Source: Psychromonas sp. MME1 (GTDB taxonomy: Bacteria > Pseudomonadota > Gammaproteobacteria > Enterobacterales > Psychromonadaceae). From it: a stretch of 64,000 nucleotides of DNA. Below are positions 40,549 to 48,971 of this stretch, in pieces. The stretch spans positions 2,108,001-2,172,000 of the forward strand of contig NZ_CP160906.1 in assembly GCF_041080865.1 (NCBI RefSeq). Reading direction: 5' to 3'. Positions within the stretch are counted from its first letter, which is position 1, and the number at the start of each line of letters is the position of its first letter. The translations under genes were made by a program, and so were the position numbers. The notes under the pieces are model-generated. The model worked only from the letters and a program-made list of their open reading frames with translations. It had not been told where the DNA came from and ran no database searches.

Positions 40549-41505
40549 TTAAAGAAACGCCAACTCCTGGCGAAGATAAATACTTGCCCCCAATAACCCT
40601 GGGTTAGCATTAGTTATCAAAAAGGTAGGAATGGTTGAAAGATGGTCTTTAAATCGCCCTTTTTCTTCAAAATAATATCTAAACTCGCTCGATTGAAAAA
40701 AGTCTATAAAGCGAGGCACAATACCTCCGGCAATATAAACGCCCCCCGTACAGTTCAAATTCAAAGCTATATTGCCCGCGAAGCCACCCATAACCTGACA
40801 AAAAACATCCAAACTTCTTCGCGCAATAACGCAACTACCATCCAATGCAGCTTGCGTAACCTCTTTAGGTTGGTCAAATTTTGCTGGTTGATGAGACAAG
40901 AGGCAAAGACTTTGGTATAAATTTACTAACCCTTGCCCAGATAAAATACGCTCAGCTGAAACATGTCCAAACTGTTCCTGTAATAAAAATAAAACCTCAG
41001 ATTGCTCTCGTGTATTAACTGTAAAGCTGACATGGCCACCTTCTCCGTCCAAGCTCACCCATTTACCTTCTAGTTTGACAATGTGTGATACGCCCAACCC
41101 CGTTCCAGGACCAAACACCGCAGTGAGACCATCTGTTTGAGCGTTTCCCCCACCAATCTGAATTTTTTCTTCTGCGGAGAGAAACGGTACTGCTAATGAA
41201 ATGGCTGTGTAGTCATTAAGCAAATATAAAGACGTTAATTGTAATTTTTCTTTAAGTTCCTTTTGTGAAAAAGCCCATTTTAAATTAGTCATTGCGATAT
41301 AATCGTCCTCAACAGGACAAGCAATGCCAATACAAAGATGTTTAACTTGACCTTGTAATTCAGAAAAATAGTAAACAAGAGCCGCTTCAAGTGTTGCAAA
41401 ATCCTGGCAGGCAAATTCTTTTAACTGCCCCAACTCTCCTGAGTCAAGATTACAGACGGCAAGCCTAATATTTGTACCACCAACATCAGCAACGACTGAT
41501 AACAT
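40549..41505 (-). CDS. glk: Glucokinase
   Basis: 318 residues, the size of E. coli Glk. The N-terminal phosphate loop DVGGTNIRLAV, the catalytic Asp in LLNDYTA, FGPGTGLG, DGEGGH and the C-terminal GGVYIAGGI motif are present. It phosphorylates cytoplasmic glucose with ATP. It lies upstream of the permuted GH3 gene on the same strand, so glucose freed by the glucosidases would be taken straight into glycolysis. Not of the ROK type. Confidence 0.93.
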   Translation of the reverse strand: MLSVVADVGGTNIRLAVCNLDSGELGQLKEFACQDFATLEAALVYYFSELQGQVKHLCIGIACPVEDDYIAMTNLKWAFSQKELKEKLQLTSLYLLNDYTAISLAVPFLSAEEKIQIGGGNAQTDGLTAVFGPGTGLGVSHIVKLEGKWVSLDGEGGHVSFTVNTREQSEVLFLLQEQFGHVSAERILSGQGLVNLYQSLCLLSHQPAKFDQPKEVTQAALDGSCVIARRSLDVFCQVMGGFAGNIALNLNCTGGVYIAGGIVPRFIDFFQSSEFRYYFEEKGRFKDHLSTIPTFLITNANPGLLGASIYLRQELAFL

Positions 41506-41931
41506 GTTTTTCCCCTAAATAGTAAACTTTAATTATTTTTACAAGCACTGATTATTGCGCCAGTGACCTTTTGTTGACAACTGTAATAGTCAAATACGTC
41601 ATCTAAATTTTATCAACAATGATGCCAGTGAACGATGAGCATTTAAATAGTGAAAACTTGTATCTTCTATATGAGATTTGGTATCTCTCTTTTCTAGGCA
41701 GCACAGATTAATAGTTGCGCTATATAAAAGAGGGGCTGTTCAATATGTTGTATTTTCAGTTACAGACAATACGAAGGAGGAAAGGGTAAGGTGAAAATTA
41801 TAGTGTTCGGGTGATACCAATTGGAATAAATAGATAGATGGTCTCTTTAACCACTTAAATTAAACTTTGTTATCATGAGTCACTCCAATCTTAGTAAAAA
41901 TTACCGAAACGGGAGTGACTATTTATATGTT
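41506..41931. other. Intergenic region, glk promoter
   Basis: 426 bases. A MITE-like end (ATACCAATTGGAATAAATAG near 41814) and a 9-bp inverted repeat AGTCACTCC/GGAGTGACT (41878-41920) are the only structures. TCAAAT and CTAAAT boxes near 41590 and 41603 are 13 bp apart, not 21. Confidence 0.45.
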
Positions 41932-44307
41932 TTAGCTATCTTTTTTTTCAGTCATTACTTCTGTTTCACAGATCATCTTCCAGTATTTAGGTAATACATT
42001 AAGTTCACCCGTTACTGTTACGGTTTCATTAAACACGATATCTGTAGCTGAACGACCAATCATAATTTCAAAGTCACCGGGCTCAACTACACGACGATGC
42101 ATGTTGTCAGTAAAGTTAAGCATATCAACAGGCAATGAGAAATTTACAATACCTGTTTCACCTGCTTTGATATCTACTCTAACAAAACCTTTTAACTCTC
42201 GAATAGGTCTTACTAAAGAACACAGTTTATCTTTAACATATAATTGAACAACCTCACAGCCGTCAACAGCGCTGGTATTTTCAATTTCGACTGACACATT
42301 AATCGTTCCATTAATATCAACAGAGTGATTATCAATGGATATGTTTTTATAGTCGAAACTTGAATACGTTAGCCCGTAACCAAAGTTATATTTAGAACCA
42401 AAATGATAAGCGATCGGTGTTCCACCACTCTTTAATTTATGATTGTAGTAATAAGGTACTGCACCTGCATTCTTAGGGATAGATAACGTTAAACGACCAG
42501 ATGGCGCTACTTTACCAGTTATGATATCAATGATTGCATCGGCACCTTCTTGTCCAGGGGCCCAACCAAAAATCACACCAGCAGCTTTTTCTTCAGCGCC
42601 ATTTAGGTTATAGGGACGACCACCTGTTACTAAGATTATAACTGGCTTGCCAGTAGCAATCGCAGCATCAATCAACGCTTGTTGTACACCAGGCAAATCT
42701 AGGCTATCGGTATCAGAGCCTTCTCCAATCGTACCTGTTTGAAATAAGCCTGCTAAGTCACCAACACAAACTAATGCAATATCGGCTTCTGCAACCAGCT
42801 TTGCAGCTGCTGCAATTTGACTCGTATCTTTTGATACAGGAGACTCTAACTTCTGCCCCATTGCCATATCAACATCACCAGGGAAAACAGGGGCGTTTGC
42901 GTGGCGTTCTGTTAATATTTCGCACCCTTTAAGATATGAAACATCAGTAAATTGATCTTTAACTGCTTCTAAAATGGTTTTTGATACTTTTTCCCCATCA
43001 TCCATGCTACTAAGGATAAGGTGAATCGGGAAACTATATCCCCCCAGTAGAGCAAGCTGATCGTCGGCAGTTGGTCCCACTACGGCTATTTTTTGATCTG
43101 TTTTAATCGGTAACGTACCATCATTTTCCATTAAAACCGCTGATTGAGAAGCCACTTGATAAGCAACTTTTTTTGCTTCTTCAGTTTGAAGTTCAATGTT
43201 CTCTTCTTTACAGTATGGATTTTCGAATAAACCTAATTCAAACTTAACTTTTAATATACGAGCAACAATTTCATCAATTTTCTCTAATGAGATCAACCCT
43301 CTATCCATTGCATTTTGAATATAACTTGAACAGGCATCATCTGGTAATTCAATATCGAGGCCCGCATTAAAAGAGAGAGCAGCCGCTTCTGTGCGATCCG
43401 CTGCAATGCCGTGATGAGAAGCGAGTAATTCAATACCGCCATAATCAGCAACAATTAAGCCATCAAAGTCCCATTGATCACGCAATACCGTTGTCAGTAA
43501 ATATTCTGAGCTATGGCATGGCTCATTATCAATATCATGGTAAGCAGGCATAACTGAGCCTGCATTTGCTAACTTAACCGCCATTTCGAATGGCAGCATA
43601 AAAGTATCATTTAGTTCTTTAAATCCAAGGTGCACAGGAGCATGGTTACGCGCACCTTCACTGAATGAATGTCCAACGTAATGTTTTAATGTTGCTAATA
43701 AATCACGTTTTTCAGTTTGCAGCCCCTTCACATAACTGGTTGCAAGTACACCAACATGGTATGGATCCTCACCTAACGTTTCTTCTGTTCTACCCCAGCG
43801 CACGTCGCGGGAAACATCAAGAACAGGAGCCAAGCCATGATGCGCACCTACTTGACGTACCTCTTCCCCGATAATTCTCCCCATCTCTTCGATAAGCTCA
43901 GGATTCCAGGTGTGACCATAATTAAGTGATGACGGGAACAGCGTTGCGCCCTTTGCCATAAGGCCAACTAAACACTCCTCATGAGACATTGCTGGTATAC
44001 CAAGGCGGGTCTCTTCCACTAAATATTTTTGCAGTAAGTTAAGCGCTTTAACACCCTCTTCTGCTGCAATAGTATGTGTTCCAAGAGGACGTGTAATTTG
44101 CCCTAAACCATGTTTTAAACGTTCATCAATCGGTTTACGAGCATCCCCGGAAGCCATCTCTAATTCACGATCTTGATGGTCACCATCAGGACTTAAAATT
44201 AACCATTGAGCACCTAACTGCGCTATTTTTTCAGTCAAAGTCATTTGACTCATTAAGTCTTCAAGTCTCTCTTGAACGCTATGATTGGGGTTTTTATAAA
44301 TGCTCAT
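41932..44307 (-). CDS. GH3 beta-glucosidase (copy 2)
   Basis: 791 residues, cytoplasmic, co-linear with and very similar to GH3 copy 1 over the whole length, including MSIYKNPNHSVQERL, RTEETLGEDPYHVG and the nucleophile loop GLIVADYGG. Copy 2 has a slightly longer charged C-terminus (EVMTEKKDS). It is not followed by a phosphorylase gene, and it has its own XylR-like regulator upstream and its own operator. A shift in substrate (gluco- versus xylo-oligomers) cannot be judged from the sequence. Confidence 0.93.
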   Translation of the reverse strand: MSIYKNPNHSVQERLEDLMSQMTLTEKIAQLGAQWLILSPDGDHQDRELEMASGDARKPIDERLKHGLGQITRPLGTHTIAAEEGVKALNLLQKYLVEETRLGIPAMSHEECLVGLMAKGATLFPSSLNYGHTWNPELIEEMGRIIGEEVRQVGAHHGLAPVLDVSRDVRWGRTEETLGEDPYHVGVLATSYVKGLQTEKRDLLATLKHYVGHSFSEGARNHAPVHLGFKELNDTFMLPFEMAVKLANAGSVMPAYHDIDNEPCHSSEYLLTTVLRDQWDFDGLIVADYGGIELLASHHGIAADRTEAAALSFNAGLDIELPDDACSSYIQNAMDRGLISLEKIDEIVARILKVKFELGLFENPYCKEENIELQTEEAKKVAYQVASQSAVLMENDGTLPIKTDQKIAVVGPTADDQLALLGGYSFPIHLILSSMDDGEKVSKTILEAVKDQFTDVSYLKGCEILTERHANAPVFPGDVDMAMGQKLESPVSKDTSQIAAAAKLVAEADIALVCVGDLAGLFQTGTIGEGSDTDSLDLPGVQQALIDAAIATGKPVIILVTGGRPYNLNGAEEKAAGVIFGWAPGQEGADAIIDIITGKVAPSGRLTLSIPKNAGAVPYYYNHKLKSGGTPIAYHFGSKYNFGYGLTYSSFDYKNISIDNHSVDINGTINVSVEIENTSAVDGCEVVQLYVKDKLCSLVRPIRELKGFVRVDIKAGETGIVNFSLPVDMLNFTDNMHRRVVEPGDFEIMIGRSATDIVFNETVTVTGELNVLPKYWKMICETEVMTEKKDS

Positions 44308-44394
44308 ATTATGGTTCTCATTAGTCGATTGATTATTTAGTGAGGGGTAATATGAATGATTTAAAAAAGTGAATATTAAATCTAGATCATGTTT

Positions 44395-44430
44395 GCCAAA
44401 TAACTAAATTCAACAACCAAATAGCACAAT
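44395..44430 (+). promoter_or_regulatory. Candidate XylR-like operator, GH3 copy 2
   Basis: CCAAAT at 44396 and CCAAAT at 44417, exactly 21 bp apart, the second followed by AGCACAAT; 89 bases upstream of the GH3 start. The cleanest pair in the window. Confidence 0.65.
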
Positions 44431-44492
44431 AAAAGAACATTATGATCGAACAAAAATCAAACATTTATAACGGTATATTGCTTTAGGTGAAA

Positions 44493-45590
44493 TTAAATTA
44501 AATCGATATCTTGACGATATTCATAGGGAGTATAATCGAACTTTTTTTTATATACTTGATATAAATAACTCAGGTTTGGGTAACCACATTGTAGTGCAAT
44601 AGATTCAATGGAATCGCTACTCATCCTTAATAATTTTTTTGATTTAGCAATTCTTAGGTCAGACAAATACTGATGTACTGTGATATTTTTACAGGCAATA
44701 AAACGGTTATCTAGCGTTTTCCGTGATGTCTTACAAAATTCTACAACCTGCTGCACCTTAATATTCAAATGAAAATTATTATGCAGATAATATAGCGCAT
44801 TATTAACAATTTGATCTTGATTCTCTTCAACGATGGTCGAGTATTCATTTATTAAATCAGTAGGTTGGTACTTCTCTGCTAATATTTTGTTAAATCGCTT
44901 AGCCTTAACAAGCACTTCAATGCAACGTCGCCCTAGGTTATAAGGATTGACATTGATAGAGCTTAACGGCATCGCCGACATTTTACGCTCCGCATCATCA
45001 TAATCGGTGCCGATAATTGAGATCTCACTGGGAACAGCAATATTGTGTGTCACACAGAAGTTAACCAATTTTCGCGCTGCGCGATCTGAAGCACAATAGA
45101 CACCGAGAGGATATTGTTGTAACGCAACAGCCTGCCGTACATCTTTAAAGTAATTAAGCGCCATTAACTGTGCATGTTGTTCAAAATAATGTTTTCTTTC
45201 AAGTGCCCAGCCACTATTAGCCTCACTAGGATATGTATAAAAAGCGACATTTTTAATATTATTTTGTACGAACTGTCCAAGTGCTAAAGAAGAGATATGT
45301 TCGTTATCATTCACTAATGTTGACACTAATGGCGGTACATTATCTATCTGATAACTCGAGTAAAGAAGTATATTACCAGTTAAACGAGGAATCACTTCAT
45401 GATGATCTGCTTTATCAAAATCTGCAATAACGTAATCCCATTGCTGAGATAAAATATCATCGACATTTTCTATTGACTCAATATGAATGGAAATTTTCAG
45501 TTGATATTCATTAACTTTTGAGGTGATACCTTTTAGTATCTCACGATCGTAATAAAACATTGTGTCAATTAATAGAAGCAACTTATGCAT
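44493..45590 (-). CDS. XylR-like AraC-family regulator, copy 3
   Basis: 365 residues from the ATG at 45590, which matches the starts of the other copies; the frame extends 31 codons further without support. PBP-like N-terminal domain (MHKLLLLIDTMFYYDREI, IIGTDYDDAERKMSAMPLS) and AraC-type C-terminus (VQQVVEFCKTSRKTLDNRF, QCGYPNLSYLYQVYKKKFDY). Position just before GH3 copy 2 mirrors regulator copy 1 and GH3 copy 1, so the pair was probably duplicated together. Confidence 0.9.
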   Translation of the reverse strand: MHKLLLLIDTMFYYDREILKGITSKVNEYQLKISIHIESIENVDDILSQQWDYVIADFDKADHHEVIPRLTGNILLYSSYQIDNVPPLVSTLVNDNEHISSLALGQFVQNNIKNVAFYTYPSEANSGWALERKHYFEQHAQLMALNYFKDVRQAVALQQYPLGVYCASDRAARKLVNFCVTHNIAVPSEISIIGTDYDDAERKMSAMPLSSINVNPYNLGRRCIEVLVKAKRFNKILAEKYQPTDLINEYSTIVEENQDQIVNNALYYLHNNFHLNIKVQQVVEFCKTSRKTLDNRFIACKNITVHQYLSDLRIAKSKKLLRMSSDSIESIALQCGYPNLSYLYQVYKKKFDYTPYEYRQDIDLI

Positions 45591-46117
45591 AGTGATGGAT
45601 CCGAGCTTAAAAGATACAATAAAGAATATAAGGCTAGCGTTAATGAAGCTAAAACCACGTGAAAAAATGCATGTTAAATGCAATTTATACTAATTTTGTC
45701 ATAGTATATAACGACAAACCAATTATTCTCCTCGGTTAGTATTCATAATACAATGCCATTGTAATATTTTGCAGAAGCACTTATAAATTTAGCTATGAAA
45801 TATGATAAAAGAAACATCTAATTAACACTTCACAAAAGAAAATAACAAATAAAATACCAAGCGCATATATTCAAACGTTCACACACTGCACATTACGTGC
45901 GCTACATCCCAAAAATAACGAATAAAAAATCATTCAGCTTTTAACTCCAAAAAATATAAACCATTAATTTTAAAAAGCTTTTGTTTTTTTTTGCACTATC
46001 TCGTTATGATAAAAACCACACATACCAAATATCATAAAGAGATTACCAATTTACACTAATTGATAAATAAGGGGGTGACGAGAATAATAATCCCATCCTA
46101 AAGTTAATCGGAGTTAC
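45591..46117. other. Divergent intergenic region, regulator 3 / GPH symporter
   Basis: 527 bases, very AT-rich, holding the promoters of both genes and the operator pair at 46024-46057. No gene seen. Confidence 0.6.
46024..46057 (+). promoter_or_regulatory. Candidate XylR-like operator, GPH symporter
   Basis: CCAAAT at 46025 followed by ATCATAA, and CCAATT at 46046 followed by TACACT, 21 bp apart, about 60 bases before the symporter ATG and in the same direction. Confidence 0.6.
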
Positions 46118-47515
46118 ATGAAAATGAACACTATCAAGTTATCAATCAAAGAAAAAATCGGCTATGGATTGGGCGATACAGGCTGTAATTTAGTCTGGCA
46201 GACAGTGATGTTATTTCTTGCTTACTTCTACACAGACATTTACGGTTTATCCCCTGCTCACATGGGCACCATGTTTCTTCTAGTTAGATTTATTGATGCT
46301 GTTACAGATCCACTAATGGGCTCTTTAGTTGATCGTACCAAGACTAAATATGGTCGCTACCGCCCCTACATTCTGTGGATGGCAGTTCCATTTGGTGTGG
46401 CATGTATGTGTGCTTTCTTTACTCCTGATTTAGGCCCAACTGGTAAAATTATTTACGCTTACGCTTCTTATATCTTCTTAACATTGATGTACACCGCTAT
46501 CAATGTACCTTACTGTGCGATGGCAAATGCAATGACCAACAGCTCAGAAGAGCGAACATCACTGCAATCGTACCGTTTTGCATTAAGCACTGCAGGAGGA
46601 TTAGTGGTTGCGATGGTTGCACTACCATTAGTCGATATTATTGGTCAAGGTGATGTACAAAAAGGGTATCTTGGTGCGATGAGTGTGATGGGCCTTGCCG
46701 CTATTGCTTTCTTCTTTATCTGTTTTTCTACAACCAAAGAAAATGTGACGCCTGAAGAGACAGAGATTAAGCAGTCTGTATGGAAAGACCTTGCTCTACT
46801 AATGAAAAATAATCAATGGCGTGTGCTGTTCATTCTAAACGTTATACTATTAACGGGGGCTGTACTCAAAGGCGCAACTACAATGTATTATGTAAATAAT
46901 GTAATGGGTCGCCCAGATTTAGCCACTATATTCATGGTTGTTAGTATGGTAGCCAGCATTATTGGCGCGCTGGCATCCGGTCCCCTGTTAGGCAAATACA
47001 ATAAACCTACTGTTTACCGTATTTTAATCTCCCTTTCTGGTTTCTTATGTGCAGTCCTTTACTTTGTTGATCCAACTAATTTAACGCTATTATTTACATT
47101 AGTCATTGCTTTAAGTGTGGTGCAAACAAGTACAACGCCAATCCTATGGAGCATGATGTCTGATGTTGTTGACCATGAAAAAACGCGTAGCAATCGTTCA
47201 CTAAGTGGCATGATCTTCTCAACGAATCTCTTCGCAATTAAACTCGGTATTGCAATTGGCGGTGCATCAGTAGGCTGGATTCTTGCTTACTCTGGATACG
47301 TTGGTGGCGCAGAGATGCAAACACCTGAGGTTGTTAATGTAATCAACCTATTATTTACTGTTATCCCTGGTGTTATGTTCGCAGTACTAGCTGCGATAAT
47401 GATGTTCTATACACTTGATAATGACAAACTAGCGAAAATCAAAGCCCTACTGGTATTGGATGCAAAAGAAAAAGAAGGGATGAAACCACTAGTGCATACT
47501 GTAGAGCTTAGCTAA
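46118..47515 (+). CDS. GPH-family sugar:cation symporter (XynP/YicJ-like)
   Basis: 465 residues with 12 hydrophobic segments. The N-terminus KEKIGYGLGDTGCNLVW and the loop DPLMGSLVDRTKTKYGRYRP are hallmarks of the glycoside-pentoside-hexuronide:cation symporter family. It should import xylosides or xylo-oligosaccharides with Na+ or H+, feeding the two cytoplasmic GH43 enzymes encoded next. CGGAG lies before the ATG at 46118. Yet its promoter carries the CCAAAT operator type found in the glucan half, so it may be controlled by the XylR-like paralogues. Confidence 0.92.
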   Translation: MKMNTIKLSIKEKIGYGLGDTGCNLVWQTVMLFLAYFYTDIYGLSPAHMGTMFLLVRFIDAVTDPLMGSLVDRTKTKYGRYRPYILWMAVPFGVACMCAFFTPDLGPTGKIIYAYASYIFLTLMYTAINVPYCAMANAMTNSSEERTSLQSYRFALSTAGGLVVAMVALPLVDIIGQGDVQKGYLGAMSVMGLAAIAFFFICFSTTKENVTPEETEIKQSVWKDLALLMKNNQWRVLFILNVILLTGAVLKGATTMYYVNNVMGRPDLATIFMVVSMVASIIGALASGPLLGKYNKPTVYRILISLSGFLCAVLYFVDPTNLTLLFTLVIALSVVQTSTTPILWSMMSDVVDHEKTRSNRSLSGMIFSTNLFAIKLGIAIGGASVGWILAYSGYVGGAEMQTPEVVNVINLLFTVIPGVMFAVLAAIMMFYTLDNDKLAKIKALLVLDAKEKEGMKPLVHTVELS

Positions 47516-47533
47516 ATAGAGCCTATATCAACG

Positions 47534-47552
47534 GGCTGGTTACTCACCAGCC
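47534..47552 (+). promoter_or_regulatory. Intercistronic hairpin after the symporter gene
   Basis: 7-bp stem GGCTGGT/ACCAGCC without a T tract, between symporter and GH43. Possibly an mRNA stabilizer or leaky terminator. Confidence 0.4.
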
Positions 47553-47610
47553 TAATTGTTAATCCGCACTATATTCAAGGTGCTTACAGACAAAAATAAC
47601 GAGGCAGTTT

Positions 47611-48657
47611 ATGAATAACAACAACACAACCAACGATCAGCAAGAAGAACAGAATACCGTTACTCAAGGAATTGAAGCAACCCATTCTACAAATGCTCTT
47701 TCAGCACCGCTAGTAACGCATATGTACACAGCAGATCCTTCTGCACACGTATTTAATAATAAGATTTATATCTACCCTTCTCACGACGTTGAAAATGATT
47801 TACCACTGGGCAATGATGGGGATCACTTTGATATGCGTGATTACCATGTATTTTCGCTAGATAGACCACATGGTAAAGTAACTGACCATGGCAATGTACT
47901 TGATGTTAAAAATGTGAAATGGGCCGAACGTCAAATGTGGGCGCCAGATGCTGCCGAAAAAGATGGTAAATACTATCTCTATTTCCCAGCTAAAAACTAC
48001 CAAGGAATTTTCCACATCGGAGTTGCAGTTGCAGACCAACCAGAAGGTCCTTTTGTACCTGAAGATACCCATATTGCAGGTTCATTTAGTATTGACCCCG
48101 CAGTTTACCAAGATGATGATAACCAATATTATTTATTGTTTGGTGGTATCTCAGGGGGGCAATTACAAAATTGGCGCAATGGTGAATTTGGTGAAGAGAT
48201 TTATCCAGCTGATGATGAAGCCGCATTAAAACCGATTATTGCTAAGCTTGCAGAGAACATGACTGACCTTGCAGAAGCTCCGTGTGAAATCGATATTGTA
48301 GATGAAAATGGTGACTTATTACGCGCAGGAGACATCGATCGTCGTTATTTCGAAGGTCCTTGGATGCACAAACATAATGGTATCTATTACTTCTCATATT
48401 CAACTGGCGACAGTCACAAAATAGTGTATGCAACAAGTGATTCTCCTTACGGGCCATTTACCTACCAAGGGGTTATTCTTGAACCGGTTATTGGTTGGAC
48501 AACGCACCACTCAATCGCTAAATTTGAAGGTAAATGGTACCTTTTCTACCACGACAGCTCTCTTTCTGGTGGCCAAACACACTTAAGAAATATCAAGATG
48601 ACTGAGCTTACTCATAATCCTGATAACAGCATACAAACCATTAAGCCTTACGGTTAA
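47611..48657 (+). CDS. GH43 beta-xylosidase/arabinofuranosidase (subfamily 1-like)
   Basis: 348 residues, one five-bladed beta-propeller. The catalytic base Asp42 is in YTADPSAHV, the pKa-tuning Asp in SIDPAVYQDD and the acid Glu in FEGPWMHK. A polar N-terminal stretch of about 30 residues rich in Asn/Gln/Thr replaces any signal peptide, so the enzyme is cytoplasmic. It probably removes xylose or arabinose from imported xylo-oligosaccharides. It follows the symporter by 95 bases on the same strand and has its own terminator. Confidence 0.9.
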   Translation: MNNNNTTNDQQEEQNTVTQGIEATHSTNALSAPLVTHMYTADPSAHVFNNKIYIYPSHDVENDLPLGNDGDHFDMRDYHVFSLDRPHGKVTDHGNVLDVKNVKWAERQMWAPDAAEKDGKYYLYFPAKNYQGIFHIGVAVADQPEGPFVPEDTHIAGSFSIDPAVYQDDDNQYYLLFGGISGGQLQNWRNGEFGEEIYPADDEAALKPIIAKLAENMTDLAEAPCEIDIVDENGDLLRAGDIDRRYFEGPWMHKHNGIYYFSYSTGDSHKIVYATSDSPYGPFTYQGVILEPVIGWTTHHSIAKFEGKWYLFYHDSSLSGGQTHLRNIKMTELTHNPDNSIQTIKPYG

Positions 48658-48971
48658 ATTACTGATTTTCCATATCAACATAGAAAGGTGAGCTCTGACT
48701 CACCTTTTTCGTATGCTTCGCTCATGTCGCACATAGCACTCCTTTGCTTTATTGTTACCAATGTTTAAATCTTTGCTATTTAAAAACAGGTCATGAGTAA
48801 TCACGAGAGTTATCACACATTTAACAGATTGATGAACTAAGTGACTAAATTTCATAATTGAATTGAATGAGTAAACAGCGTTATATAAGTGTAATAAAAT
48901 CTATTAATTCCTCTCTACTATTTACTCATTAGCTGATAGTAAAAGTGAGGATTCACTTACTCGAGAAAATG
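48658..48971. other. Intergenic region between the two GH43 genes
   Basis: 314 bases: terminator at 48684-48709, then an AT-rich promoter region. ACAGAT at 48824 and CTAAAT at 48845 are 21 bp apart and could be a weak member of the operator family; an XylR site is equally possible. Confidence 0.5.
48684..48709 (+). terminator. Intrinsic terminator after GH43 (subfamily 1-like)
   Basis: 9-bp stem AAAGGTGAG/CTCACCTTT with a 6-base loop and T run, 26 bases after the stop codon. Confidence 0.85.
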
